Under the pieces are notes generated by a model. The model searched no databases. It was not told the origin of the DNA and saw only the letters and a list, made by a program, of their open reading frames with translations. Positions 8,728 to 17,155 of a stretch of 64,000 nt of DNA are shown here, piece by piece. Within the stretch, counting starts at the first letter, position 1. Every line of letters begins with the position of its first letter. The DNA comes from Kitasatospora sp. MAP12-44 (lineage in GTDB: Bacteria; Actinomycetota; Actinomycetes; Streptomycetales; Streptomycetaceae), in the NCBI RefSeq assembly GCF_029892095.1, contig NZ_JARZAE010000004.1:5766001-5830000 (forward strand). The letters run 5' to 3'. The position numbers and the translations under genes are program-made.

Positions 8728-10158
8728 ATGCGCACCCGCCTGCTCGGCATCCTGCTCTCCCTGATGGTCGGCGTCTTGGCCGCCCTCGGGGTGCCGCTGG
8801 CCGTCGCCATGGCCGCCGAGGAGCAGAGCACGGTGCTGGTGGACCGGATGGACGACGCCACCCGGTTCGCCCAGGAGGTGCCCTCGCAGGGCCTGCCCTC
8901 GCGCTCCGCGTCGAGCCAGGACGCCGCCTCCGGCGCGCAGCTGCCGGACGCGGCGCAGCTGCATGAGCTGCGCGCCGAGGTGCAGCGCTACCACGACCTC
9001 TACGGCCTGCGGATCGGCCTCTTCATGAGCGACGGCAGCGTCCTGGCGGTCGCCCCGGGCGACTGGCACGAGCCGACCGGCGGGGTCGCCGGGCTGGCCG
9101 TCCACGAGGCCGAGGACGGCCGGCGCAGCCAGAACCCGCCGCAGGTCTGGCCGTGGACCCCGGACCGCACGCTGACCGTCGCCGCGCCGGTGGTCCGGGA
9201 CGGCGACGTGGTGGCGCTGGTGGTCACCGAGTCGCCGTCCGGCGCGCTGCGTTCGCGGATCGAGCACCGCTGGCTGCTGCTGGCCGCCGGCGAGGCGGTC
9301 GCCATGATCATCGCCGTGCTGCTCGCGGTGCGGCTGACCGAGTGGGTGCTGCGCCCGGTGCGCACCCTGGACCGGGCGGCCCACGACATCGCCACCGGGC
9401 GGATGAACGCCCGGGTCGCGCCCGCCGGTGGACCGCCCGAGCTGCGCCGCCTTGCGGCCTCCTTCAACGACATGGCCGACCATGTGGTGCTCGTCCTCGA
9501 CCAGCAGCGGGACTTCGTCGCGGACGCCTCCCACCAGCTGCGCAACCCGCTGGCGGCGCTGCTGCTGCGGGTCGAGCTGCTGGGCCTGGAACTGCCGGAG
9601 CGGCACGAGGCGGATCTGGCCCAGGTGCGCGAGGAGGGCGTCCGGCTGGCCCGGGTGCTGGACGACCTGCTCGGGCTGGCCACCGCCGAGGGCAACCGGC
9701 CCGAGCCGGAGCCGGTCGACCTGACCACCCTGGCGCTGGCCCGCACCGATGCCTGGCTGCCGGTGGCCCGCCGCCGCGGGCTGCTGCTGACCTGCGACGC
9801 GCCGCCGCAGGCCCGTGGCTGGGCCGACCCGATCGGGTTCGGCAGTGCGCTGGACGCGGTGCTCGACAACGCGCTGAAGTTCGGCCCGCCCGGCAGCGAG
9901 GTGCTGCTCTCGGTGGTGGTGCACAGGGAGGAGGTCGCGGTCACCGTCACGGACAGCGGCCCGGGGCTGACCGAGGAGGAGCTGGCCCGGGTCGGCGACC
10001 GGTTCTGGCGCAGCGCCCGGCACACCAACGTGGACGGTTCCGGGCTCGGCCTCTCGATCGCCCGGACCCTGCTGCAGGCGGGCGGCGGCTCGCTGGACTT
10101 CGCCCCGGTGCGGCCCAGCGGCCTCGCCGTCACCTTCACGGTGCCGCGGGCGCGGTAG
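8728..10158 (+). CDS. gluK: Sensor histidine kinase, likely GluK
   Basis: Membrane sensor kinase of 476 residues. There are two membrane segments (about residues 5-29 and 187-207) enclosing a ~155-residue extracellular sensor, then a HAMP linker (VLRPVRTLDRAAHDIATGRM), the dimerisation/phospho-acceptor box DASHQLRNPLAALLLR with His269, and the ATPase domain (N-box DAVLDNALKFG, G1 DSGPGL, G2 GSGLGLSIARTLL). It begins 7 bp after the regulator stop and is cotranscribed with it. An extracellular glutamate signal is inferred from the adjacent gluABCD operon and recall of the S. coelicolor system. The gene converges on the TAXI gene with only 15 bp between stops. Confidence 0.82.
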   Translation: MRTRLLGILLSLMVGVLAALGVPLAVAMAAEEQSTVLVDRMDDATRFAQEVPSQGLPSRSASSQDAASGAQLPDAAQLHELRAEVQRYHDLYGLRIGLFMSDGSVLAVAPGDWHEPTGGVAGLAVHEAEDGRRSQNPPQVWPWTPDRTLTVAAPVVRDGDVVALVVTESPSGALRSRIEHRWLLLAAGEAVAMIIAVLLAVRLTEWVLRPVRTLDRAAHDIATGRMNARVAPAGGPPELRRLAASFNDMADHVVLVLDQQRDFVADASHQLRNPLAALLLRVELLGLELPERHEADLAQVREEGVRLARVLDDLLGLATAEGNRPEPEPVDLTTLALARTDAWLPVARRRGLLLTCDAPPQARGWADPIGFGSALDAVLDNALKFGPPGSEVLLSVVVHREEVAVTVTDSGPGLTEEELARVGDRFWRSARHTNVDGSGLGLSIARTLLQAGGGSLDFAPVRPSGLAVTFTVPRAR

Positions 10159-10173
10159 GGCCTGGGGCGCGTC

Positions 10174-11178
10174 TCAGGGTTTGGCGGAGCGGTAGTAGCG
10201 CTTGGCGCCCTCGTGCAGCGGGAGCGGATCGGTGTAGACGGCGGTGCTGCGGTCCACCACCTGGGCGGCGTGCACCTGCGAGCCGATGCTGTCCCGGCTG
10301 TCGATCACCGCCTGGGTGATCCGCTCGACCAGCAGCGGATCGACGTCGGCCCGGGTGATCAGCAGGTTCGGCACGGCCATCGTCAGGACCGGGGTCCCGA
10401 ACGGCTGGGCCTTGGGGTAGACGTCGGCGGGCAGGACGGCGGCCCGGTAGGCGCCGGTGTCGCCGCCCTCCTTGTGCAGCGCGTCGACCAGGTCACCGAG
10501 CGGTACCAGCCGGATCGGGAAGCGCTCGGAGAGGTCGCTCAGCGCGCCGGTCGGCAGTCCGCCGGACCAGAAGAAGGCGTTGATCTCGCCCGACTGGAGC
10601 TGGTTGGCCGCGTCCTCCACGCCCAGCGGCTCGGGGACGATCCCGGAGTCCGGGTCGATCCCGGCCGCCGACAGCAGCTGGCGGGTGACCAGGTTCACCC
10701 CGGACTTGGGCTGGCCCACGCCGACCTTCTTGCCCCTGAGCTGGGAGACCTGGGTCACCGTGGAGTCGGCCGGGACGATCAGCTGCAGGTAGTCGTCGTA
10801 GAGCCGGGCGATCGCCCGCAGCTGGCCGCTGCCGGTCTCGTTGAAGTCGGCCACCGCGTCGGCGGTGGCTATGGCGAAGTCGTCCTTGCCCTGGGTGACC
10901 CGTTCCAGGTTGTCCACCGACCCCTGCGAGGCGTCCAGCCGCAGCTGCACGCCGGGCATCGCGGTGTGCAGGTAGCCGCTCAGCAGCTGGCCGTACTTGT
11001 CGTAGACGCCGCTCTGGACGCCGGTGGCGAAGCCGTACGTGCCGCGGGGGTAGGAGGGCGTGCCGCCGCCGTCCAGCCACCAGCCGGCCAGCGCGCCCAC
11101 CACCAGCAGCAGCGCGGCGGCGGCCCGCCAGGGCCGGCTGCGGGCGGCGGCGCTCAGGCGTCCGGTGCTCGGTGTCAT
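10174..11178 (-). CDS. TAXI-family (TRAP-associated) solute-binding protein
   Basis: Protein of 334 residues with an N-terminal signal anchor (WRAAAALLLVVGALAGWWL) and a TAXI-type periplasmic-binding fold: YGFATGVQSGVYDKYGQLL near the start, then DDFAIATADAV and KVGVGQPKSGVNLVTRQLL. TAXI proteins usually deliver small organic acids or amino acids to a DctQM/DctM permease, but no TRAP permease gene lies in the window. It may act alone as a sensor or pair with a distant transporter. It is transcribed divergently from miaB. Confidence 0.82.
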   Translation of the reverse strand: MTPSTGRLSAAARSRPWRAAAALLLVVGALAGWWLDGGGTPSYPRGTYGFATGVQSGVYDKYGQLLSGYLHTAMPGVQLRLDASQGSVDNLERVTQGKDDFAIATADAVADFNETGSGQLRAIARLYDDYLQLIVPADSTVTQVSQLRGKKVGVGQPKSGVNLVTRQLLSAAGIDPDSGIVPEPLGVEDAANQLQSGEINAFFWSGGLPTGALSDLSERFPIRLVPLGDLVDALHKEGGDTGAYRAAVLPADVYPKAQPFGTPVLTMAVPNLLITRADVDPLLVERITQAVIDSRDSIGSQVHAAQVVDRSTAVYTDPLPLHEGAKRYYRSAKP

Positions 11179-11269
11179 GGGGGGATCCTGCCAGGAGGGA
11201 GCGCGATCCGGGAGGGGGATCGCGCCTGCGGGCAGGCTCCGGGCTGCCCTTACCCTTGCTGTTGTGGGT

Positions 11270-12763
11270 ATGGGAGAGAGCTTGCGAACTTACAAAGTCG
11301 TCACGTACGGCTGTCAGATGAACGTCCACGACTCCGAGCGGCTGTCCGGGCTGCTGGAGGACGCCGGATACGTGAAGGCCGAGCCGGTCGGAGACCCCGA
11401 CCTGGTGGTCTTCAACACCTGCGCGGTGCGCGAGAACGCCGACAACAAGCTGTACGGCAACCTCGGCCAGCTGGCGCCCGCCAAGACCCGCAACAAGGGC
11501 ATGCAGATCGCCGTCGGCGGCTGCCTGGCCCAGAAGGACCGCGACACCATCGTGCAGAAGGCGCCGTGGGTGGACGTGGTCTTCGGCACCCACAACATCG
11601 GCCACCTGCCGGCGCTGCTGGAGCGGGCCCGGATCGAGCAGCAGGCCCAGGTGGAGATCCTGGACTCGCTGGAGACCTTCCCCTCCACGCTGCCCACCCG
11701 CCGCGAGTCCGCCTACGCGGCCTGGGTCGCGATCTCGGTCGGCTGCAACAACACCTGCACCTTCTGCATCGTCCCGGCGCTGCGCGGCAAGGAGGAGGAC
11801 CGCCGGCCCGGCGACGTGCTCGCCGAGGTCGAGGCGCTGGTCGGCGAGGGCGTCATCGAGGTGACCCTGCTCGGCCAGAACGTCAACGCGTACGGCTCCG
11901 ACCTGGGCGACCGCGAGGCCTTCTCCAAGCTGCTGCGGGCCTGCGGGCAGGTCGAGGGGCTGGAGCGGGTGCGCTTCACCTCCCCGCACCCGCGCGACTT
12001 CACCGACGACGTGATCGCCGCGATGGCCGAGACCCCGAACGTGATGCACCAGCTGCACATGCCGCTGCAGTCGGGCTCGGACACCGTGCTGCGGGCGATG
12101 AAGCGCTCCTACCGCCAGGACCGCTTCCTCGGCATCATCGAGAAGGTGCGCGCCGCGATGCCGGACGCCGCGATCTCCACCGACATCATCGTCGGCTTCC
12201 CCGGCGAGACCGAGGAGGACTTCGAGCAGACCATGCACGTGGTCCGCCAGGCCCGCTTCACCAACGCCTTCACCTTCCAGTACTCCAAGCGGCCCGGGAC
12301 CCCGGCCGCCGAGATGGCTGACCAGATCCCGAAGGCCGTGGTGCAGGCGCGCTACGAGCGGCTGATCGCCCTCCAGGAGGAGATCTCCTGGGAGGAGAAC
12401 AAGAAGCAGGTCGGGCGCACCCTGGAGATCCTGGTCGCCGAGGGCGAGGGCAAGAAGGACGACCGCACCGACCGGCTCTCCGGCCGCGCGCCCGACAACC
12501 GCTTGGTGCACTTCACGAGGCCGACCGAGCCGGTGCGCCCGGGTGACGTGGTGACCGTCGAGATCACCTACGCAGCCCCGCACCACCTGCTCGCCGAGGG
12601 CCCCACCCTCGCCGTCCGCCGCACCCGCGCGGGCGACGCCTGGGAGAAGCGCACCGCGAAGCCGGCGGCCAAGCCGGCGGGCGTCCTGCTGGGCCTGCCG
12701 ACGGTCGGCGTGCCGCTGCTCAGCGCACCGGCGGCCGAGGGCGGCTGCTGCAGCAAGGACTGA
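11270..12763 (+). CDS. miaB: tRNA-2-methylthio-N6-dimethylallyladenosine synthase MiaB
   Basis: Radical-SAM methylthiotransferase that converts i6A37 of tRNA to ms2i6A37. The N-terminal domain carries three Cys for one Fe-S cluster (YGCQMNVHDSE, NTCAVREN, GGCLAQK); the radical-SAM motif is GCNNTCTFCIVP; the C-terminus has a TRAM-like RNA-binding domain, then a short tail ending in CCSKD. Length 497 residues is normal. No ribosome site is evident; TACCCT at 11251-11256 lies 8 bp before an in-frame GTG (11264) and 14 bp before the ATG, so the message may be leaderless from either codon. MiaA, which makes the substrate i6A, is encoded 1.6 kb downstream. Confidence 0.93.
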   Translation: MGESLRTYKVVTYGCQMNVHDSERLSGLLEDAGYVKAEPVGDPDLVVFNTCAVRENADNKLYGNLGQLAPAKTRNKGMQIAVGGCLAQKDRDTIVQKAPWVDVVFGTHNIGHLPALLERARIEQQAQVEILDSLETFPSTLPTRRESAYAAWVAISVGCNNTCTFCIVPALRGKEEDRRPGDVLAEVEALVGEGVIEVTLLGQNVNAYGSDLGDREAFSKLLRACGQVEGLERVRFTSPHPRDFTDDVIAAMAETPNVMHQLHMPLQSGSDTVLRAMKRSYRQDRFLGIIEKVRAAMPDAAISTDIIVGFPGETEEDFEQTMHVVRQARFTNAFTFQYSKRPGTPAAEMADQIPKAVVQARYERLIALQEEISWEENKKQVGRTLEILVAEGEGKKDDRTDRLSGRAPDNRLVHFTRPTEPVRPGDVVTVEITYAAPHHLLAEGPTLAVRRTRAGDAWEKRTAKPAAKPAGVLLGLPTVGVPLLSAPAAEGGCCSKD

Positions 12764-12787
12764 GCACAGGCGGCGGCGCGGTCGGTT

Positions 12788-12793
12788 TAGAGT
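12788..12793 (+). promoter_or_regulatory. -10 hexamer suggesting a leaderless transcript
   Basis: TAGAGT ends 7 bp before the ATG at 12801, the distance at which a transcript would begin at or next to the start codon. No ribosome site is present. It argues against the upstream GTG start at 12792, which lies inside the hexamer. Confidence 0.45.
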
Positions 12794-12800
12794 GATCGAC

Positions 12801-13499
12801 ATGTTGGTTGCCGCCGCCGTCTGCCCCTGCCCGCCGCTGCTGGTGCCCGAGGTCGCCTCGGGCGCTGCCGCGGAGCTCGACGCGTTGCGCGCGGCCTGCG
12901 CCGAAGCGGTCGCCGAGCTGCTGGCGGCCGGTCCCGAGCTGCTGGTGCTGGTCGGCACCGGGCCGCAGGCCGAGGTCTGGACGGAGGGCGGGGCCGGCTC
13001 GCTGCGCCGCTTCGGGGTCGACCGCGCCGTCCGGCTCCCCTCCGGCGGGGTCGACGGACCCGGACTGAGCCCGGCCCTCACCGTCGGCGCCTGGCTGCTG
13101 GAGCAGTCCGGCGCCGCGCTGCCGACGCACGCCTGCGCGGTCCCCACCGACGCGCCGACCGACCGGATGCTCGGCCTCGGCCAGGGCCTGGCCGGCCTCG
13201 CGGACCGGGTCGGGCTGCTGGTGCTGGGCGACGGCAGCGCGCGGCGCACCCTCAAGGCGCCCGGCTACCTGGACGAACGGGCCGAGGCCTACGACGCGCT
13301 GGCCGCCGGGGCACTGGGCGCGGCGGACACCGCCGCGCTGGCCGCGCTCGACCCGGCTCTCTCCGCCGACCTGCTCGCCGACGGCCGCGCGCCCTGGCAG
13401 GTGCTGGCCGGGGCCGCCCAGGACGCCGGGCTCGGCGGCCGGCTGCGCTACCAGGACGCGCCGTACGGGGTCGGGTACTTCGTGGCCTCCTGGAGCTAG
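12801..13499 (+). CDS. LigB-like (class III extradiol dioxygenase fold) protein
   Basis: A 232-residue protein conserved in actinobacteria next to miaB/miaA. The start MLVAAAVCPCPPLLVPE and the internal motifs LLVLVGTGP and DRVGLLVLGDGSARR resemble class III extradiol dioxygenase subunit-B-like proteins. The usual iron ligands are not obvious: the typical His near the N-terminus is replaced by the Cys-Pro-Cys-Pro segment, so catalysis is doubtful. ATG 12801 is chosen over GTG 12792 because of the adjacent -10 hexamer. The function is unknown; proximity to tRNA modification genes is the only clue. It ends at a strong bidirectional terminator. Confidence 0.75.
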   Translation: MLVAAAVCPCPPLLVPEVASGAAAELDALRAACAEAVAELLAAGPELLVLVGTGPQAEVWTEGGAGSLRRFGVDRAVRLPSGGVDGPGLSPALTVGAWLLEQSGAALPTHACAVPTDAPTDRMLGLGQGLAGLADRVGLLVLGDGSARRTLKAPGYLDERAEAYDALAAGALGAADTAALAALDPALSADLLADGRAPWQVLAGAAQDAGLGGRLRYQDAPYGVGYFVASWS

Positions 13500-13509
13500 G
13501 GCCCAGATA

Positions 13510-13556
13510 CGCCGAGGGGGCCGGACAGCGGCAACCGCTGTCCGGCCCCCTCGGCG
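13510..13556. terminator. Bidirectional terminator, perfect 22-bp stem
   Basis: Arms 13510-13531 and 13535-13556 are perfectly complementary with a CAA loop. It lies between the convergent LigB-like and antitoxin-like genes, 10 bp after one stop and 3 bp from the other. No T-tract follows, as is common for streptomycete terminators. Confidence 0.85.
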
Positions 13557-13559
13557 CGC

Positions 13560-13817
13560 TCAGGCTTGCGGAGTGCTGTCCTGACCGCCCTGACCCGGCT
13601 GCTCCGACGGCTTCTCGGCGAAGTCGTCGACGGCGCCCTTGGCCTTCTCGGTGCCGGCCGTGATCTTGTCGCTGTACTTGCCCTTGGTGACCTTGTCGAT
13701 CGCCTCGCCGGCCTTGTCGACCACCTCGTCGATCTTCTCGACATGCTGGCCGGCCAGGTGGCTGGCCTTGTCCTTGAGCTCCTCGGCCTTGCCCTTGAGG
13801 TTGTCCATCAGGCCCAT
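13560..13817 (-). CDS. Small antitoxin-like protein (Rv0909 type)
   Basis: An 85-residue, highly charged helical protein beginning MGLMDNLKGKAEELKDKASH, with Lys/Glu/Asp repeats (KIDEVVDKAGEAIDKVTKGK, YSDKITAGTEKAKGAVDDF) and a Gly/Gln-rich tail. This is the pattern of the short actinobacterial proteins annotated as Rv0909 family antitoxins, which often stand without a recognisable toxin; none is visible here. ACAGGAG lies 7 bp before the ATG, giving a convincing independent start. The same frame is open upstream to a second start at 14165 (next entry). Confidence 0.75.
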   Translation of the reverse strand: MGLMDNLKGKAEELKDKASHLAGQHVEKIDEVVDKAGEAIDKVTKGKYSDKITAGTEKAKGAVDDFAEKPSEQPGQGGQDSTPQA

Positions 13818-14165
13818 GGCTTCGTCTCCTGTGTCAGGCCGCTCGGGTCGGCTCTCCTGGTGGCTCTGCTCGGCCGGGTCGCCACCCGTCGATGCTTCGC
13901 CCTGCACCTCTTCTACCTGTGCCGCTTCTTCTACCTGTGCCGCTTCGAGCTGTGCCGCGGTCGCGGTCTCCGGCTCGGCGTCGAGATCCGGCGCGGTCCG
14001 GGCGGCCGGGACCCCGGGCAGCGCCTGCGGCTGCGCGTCCTCGACGTGCTCGTGCTCGTGCTCCGCCCGGTCCTGCGGGTCCAGGAGGGCGAGCGAGCCG
14101 CCTCCCTGGTCCTCGATGACCCGTACCCTGGCCTCCCGGCGGCGGAACCAGCTGAAAACACCCAT
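13560..14165 (-). CDS. Longer in-frame form of the antitoxin-like gene (201 aa)
   Basis: An ATG at 14165, preceded by GGGAG 6 bp upstream, opens the same frame as the 85-residue gene with no stop between them. The extra 116 residues begin MGVFSWFRRREARVRVIED and continue as an acidic, disordered stretch with a His-rich HEHEHVED patch and a doubled AAQVEE motif, the latter encoded by an 18-bp tandem DNA repeat at about 13911-13946. This could be a second product of one gene, or an ancestral separate gene that lost its stop codon and fused. Both starts have ribosome sites, so I list both forms. Confidence 0.5.
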   Translation of the reverse strand: MGVFSWFRRREARVRVIEDQGGGSLALLDPQDRAEHEHEHVEDAQPQALPGVPAARTAPDLDAEPETATAAQLEAAQVEEAAQVEEVQGEASTGGDPAEQSHQESRPERPDTGDEAMGLMDNLKGKAEELKDKASHLAGQHVEKIDEVVDKAGEAIDKVTKGKYSDKITAGTEKAKGAVDDFAEKPSEQPGQGGQDSTPQA

Positions 14166-14315
14166 ATCTTCTCCCAACCTACGCGGTCTGCGGCGCCCTC
14201 GACCGGCCCTGCGGCGAGCCGGTGCAGGGTGGCGCCCACCCGGCCAACGAGTGGGCCGGTGCCCGGTCACGTCCCCCGTTCGGGTCGGCCACGTCCTTTT
14301 GCGAGACTGGGCGGT

Positions 14316-15251
14316 GTGAGTAGCTCTCCTTCCCGCATCCCGGTGGTCTCGGTGGTCGGCGCGACCGCGGCCGGCAAGTCCGACCTGGCCGTCGCCCTGG
14401 CCCGCGCGCTCGGCGGCGAGGTGATCAACACCGACTCGATGCAGCTCTACCGGGGCATGGACATCGGCACCGCCAAGCTCACCACCGCCGAGCGCGGCGG
14501 CGTCCCGCACCACCTGCTGGACGTCTGGGAGGTGACCGAGGCCGCCAGCGTCGCCGAGTACCAGCGGCTGGCCCGGGCCGAGATCGACCGGCTGCTCGCG
14601 GCCGGGCGCCCACCGGTGCTGGTCGGCGGCTCGGGGCTGTACGTCCGGGCGGCGATCGACGAGATGGAGTTCCCGGGCACCGATCCGGCCGTCCGCGCCC
14701 GCCTGGAGGACCAGCTGGCGGCCGAGGGTCCGGCCGTCCTGCACGCCCGGCTGGCCGTGCTCGACCCGGCCGCCGCGGCCGCCATCCTGACCAGCAACGG
14801 GCGCCGGATCGTCCGGGCGCTGGAGGTCATCGAGATCACCGGCCGGCCGTTCACCGCGAGCCTGCCGACCAACACCGCGGTCTACCCGGCGGTCCAGATC
14901 GGGGTGGCCGTGCCGCGCGGTGAGCTCGACGGCCGGATCGCGCTGCGGGTGGACCGGATGTGGGAGGCCGGTCTGCTGGACGAGGTGCGCGCGCTGGAGG
15001 CGGTCGGTCTGCGGGACGGGCTGACGGCCAGTCGCGCGCTCGGTTACCAGCAGGTGCTCGCGCACTTCGCGGGGGAGTGCTCCGAACAGGAGGCGCGCGA
15101 GGAGACCGTGCGCGCCACCAAGCGGTTCGCGCGCCGTCAGGAGTCCTGGTTCCGCCGGGACGACCGGATCCACTGGCTCGCCAGGCCCGCCGACGCGGAC
15201 CCCGCCGACCTGCTGGAACGGTCGCTGGAGCTGATCGACGCGGCGGTCTGA
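14316..15251 (+). CDS. miaA: tRNA dimethylallyltransferase MiaA
   Basis: Transfers dimethylallyl from DMAPP to adenosine 37 of tRNAs reading UNN codons, making the MiaB substrate. The P-loop VVGATAAGKSDLAVALA, the DSMQLYRGMDIGTAK segment, VGGSGLYVRA and the C-terminal ETVRATKRFARRQESWFRRD are all typical. Length 311 residues is normal. GTG 14316 is chosen because the P-loop then lies at the usual distance from the N-terminus; the upstream open frame overlaps the divergent gene and is not protein-like. No ribosome site is visible before the start. Confidence 0.93.
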   Translation: MSSSPSRIPVVSVVGATAAGKSDLAVALARALGGEVINTDSMQLYRGMDIGTAKLTTAERGGVPHHLLDVWEVTEAASVAEYQRLARAEIDRLLAAGRPPVLVGGSGLYVRAAIDEMEFPGTDPAVRARLEDQLAAEGPAVLHARLAVLDPAAAAAILTSNGRRIVRALEVIEITGRPFTASLPTNTAVYPAVQIGVAVPRGELDGRIALRVDRMWEAGLLDEVRALEAVGLRDGLTASRALGYQQVLAHFAGECSEQEAREETVRATKRFARRQESWFRRDDRIHWLARPADADPADLLERSLELIDAAV

Positions 15252-15502
15252 CCCACTCGCGCGCCCCCTTCCGCCGACCGGATCCGGCCATCCGCCAGTG
15301 CACTTGCTCACGCGTCTGCAGGTGCACCAGGAGGCCGGTGTCACAGCCGGATCACGTCCTGGCCACGGATCATCCGGGGACCCGCGCTACGCGCTGTGAG
15401 CGACCCGGAACATGCCATTATCGAGGCAAGAGGGGCCAGTCGCGCGGGCCGGCCCCGTCGTTCGAGAGTTCGTACTCGCGTCGAACTGTCAGGGGAGGCC
15501 GC

Positions 15503-16051
15503 GTGTCCACGGGTCCCGGCCCTGAAACCGAGCAGTTCCCGCCGCACGTCTCCGATCTTCCGGAGCTGGCGCGCCACCACGGCGATCCGAACGGCGGCCA
15601 GGCCACCCGCTCCGGCCTCACCGCGGACGACTCCTTCGTCCTGCCGTCGCCCGAGCTGCTGCTCGCCGCCGACGCGGACGCCCCGCTCGGTGACCTGCCG
15701 CCCGAAGCCGTGCTGCTGGAGCGGGAGATCCGCCCGCTGCGCCGGCTGCGCTGGTGGCAGATCCTCCCGATAGCGCTGGTCGGCATCCTCGGCTCGCTGA
15801 TGTTCGCCTTCCCGCTCGCGTTCGGCTCGGGCAGCGGCGGAGCGATGGTCGGCATGCTCGGCCTGCTGCTGACCGCCGCCTCGGTCGGCTGGGGTGCGAT
15901 GGCGGCCCGACGTGCCGACTACGCGCTGCCCGGGCTGCCCCGCCGCGGTTCGGGGCGCCGGGCCAGCTGGCGGGCGATCGTGGTCTACACCCTGCTCGTC
16001 TGCGCCGCGCTCGCGCTGGCCGTCACGCGGGTCGTCCACCTGCGCGGCTGA
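15503..16051 (+). CDS. Hypothetical membrane protein
   Basis: A 182-residue protein with a soluble acidic N-terminal half (about residues 1-85) and three predicted membrane segments (WWQILPIALVGILGSLMFAF; AMVGMLGLLLTAASVGWG; AIVVYTLLVCAALALAV) separated by short basic loops. GTG 15503 is preceded by GGGGAGG, which fixes the start. It lies between miaA and dapF and has no recognised domain. The 250 bp upstream (15252-15502) contain no other gene. Confidence 0.72.
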   Translation: MSTGPGPETEQFPPHVSDLPELARHHGDPNGGQATRSGLTADDSFVLPSPELLLAADADAPLGDLPPEAVLLEREIRPLRRLRWWQILPIALVGILGSLMFAFPLAFGSGSGGAMVGMLGLLLTAASVGWGAMAARRADYALPGLPRRGSGRRASWRAIVVYTLLVCAALALAVTRVVHLRG

Positions 16052-16096
16052 TCCGGCAGCACAGCTTTACATCCGGCTTCTAATACCATCGGCAGG

Positions 16097-16990
16097 GTGA
16101 GCGACTCCACCCTGAGCCCCAGCGGCCTCCCCTTCCTCAAGGGCCACGGCACCGAGAACGACTTCGTGATCATCCCCGACCCGGACGGGCTGCTCGACCT
16201 GGGCCCGGCCCAGGTGGCCCGGCTGTGCGACCGCCGGGCCGGACTCGGCGGCGACGGGATGCTGCGGGTGGTCCGCTCGGCCAAGGACGAGGCCTCGGTG
16301 GCGATGGCCGACCGGGCCGAGTGGTTCATGGACTACCGCAACTCCGATGGCAGCATCGCCGAGATGTGCGGCAACGGCGTGCGGGTCTTCGCGCGCTACC
16401 TGGTGCACGCCGGGCTGGCCGAGCCGGGCCCGCTCGCGGTGGCCACCCGGGCCGGCGTGCGCCAGGTCGTGATCGCACCGGACGGCCTTGACGGCGCACC
16501 CGGCGAGGTCACCGTGGACATGGGCCTGGCCCGGCTGCCCGGCCCGGACGGCATCGAGGTGCGGGTCGGCGACCGGGTCTGGCCGGCCCGCAACGTCAAC
16601 CTGGGCAACCCGCACGCGGTCGCCTTCGTCGCGGACCTGGCCGACGCCGGCGACCTGCTGAGCGCGCCGCTGGTCGCTCCCGGCGCGGTCTACCCGCAGG
16701 GCGTCAACGTCGAGTTCGTGGTCGGGCGCGGCGAGCGGCACGTGGCGATGCGGGTGCACGAGCGCGGCTCCGGCGAGACCCGCTCCTGCGGGACCGGCGC
16801 CTGCGCGGTGGCGGTGGCCGCGGCCCGCCGGGACGGCGTGGACCCGGCGGTCACCGGCGAGCCCGTCACCTACACCGTGGACCTGCCCGGCGGGCGGCTG
16901 GTGATCACTGAGCACCCGGACGGCCGGGTGGAGATGACCGGCCCCGCGGTGATCGTGGCGAGCGGCACCTTCGATCCCGGCTGGCTGTAG
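16097..16990 (+). CDS. dapF: Diaminopimelate epimerase DapF
   Basis: Interconverts LL- and meso-diaminopimelate for lysine and peptidoglycan synthesis. Both catalytic cysteines are visible in their motifs: NSDGSIAEMCGNGVRVFARY and the later SCGTGACAVAVA. The N-terminus GHGTENDFVII is typical. The protein is 297 residues. The GTG start has no ribosome site; TAATAC at 16081-16086 is a possible -10 element 10 bp upstream, so a leaderless message is possible. Confidence 0.94.
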   Translation: MSDSTLSPSGLPFLKGHGTENDFVIIPDPDGLLDLGPAQVARLCDRRAGLGGDGMLRVVRSAKDEASVAMADRAEWFMDYRNSDGSIAEMCGNGVRVFARYLVHAGLAEPGPLAVATRAGVRQVVIAPDGLDGAPGEVTVDMGLARLPGPDGIEVRVGDRVWPARNVNLGNPHAVAFVADLADAGDLLSAPLVAPGAVYPQGVNVEFVVGRGERHVAMRVHERGSGETRSCGTGACAVAVAAARRDGVDPAVTGEPVTYTVDLPGGRLVITEHPDGRVEMTGPAVIVASGTFDPGWL

Positions 16991-17155
16991 TCCCCGGCGG
17001 GCCGACTGCTTTACCCCGTTCCGCGGGGCCGCGAATCCGCCCGTTCGGGTGATCCCGATGACAGACGGGAAGCGCGGCCTCGCGGAACGTGTTGTGCTCG
17101 GTAGCATGCACCACCGGGGCAGCCGACGCTCCGGTGCTCGCTGCCGGAGGTTGCC

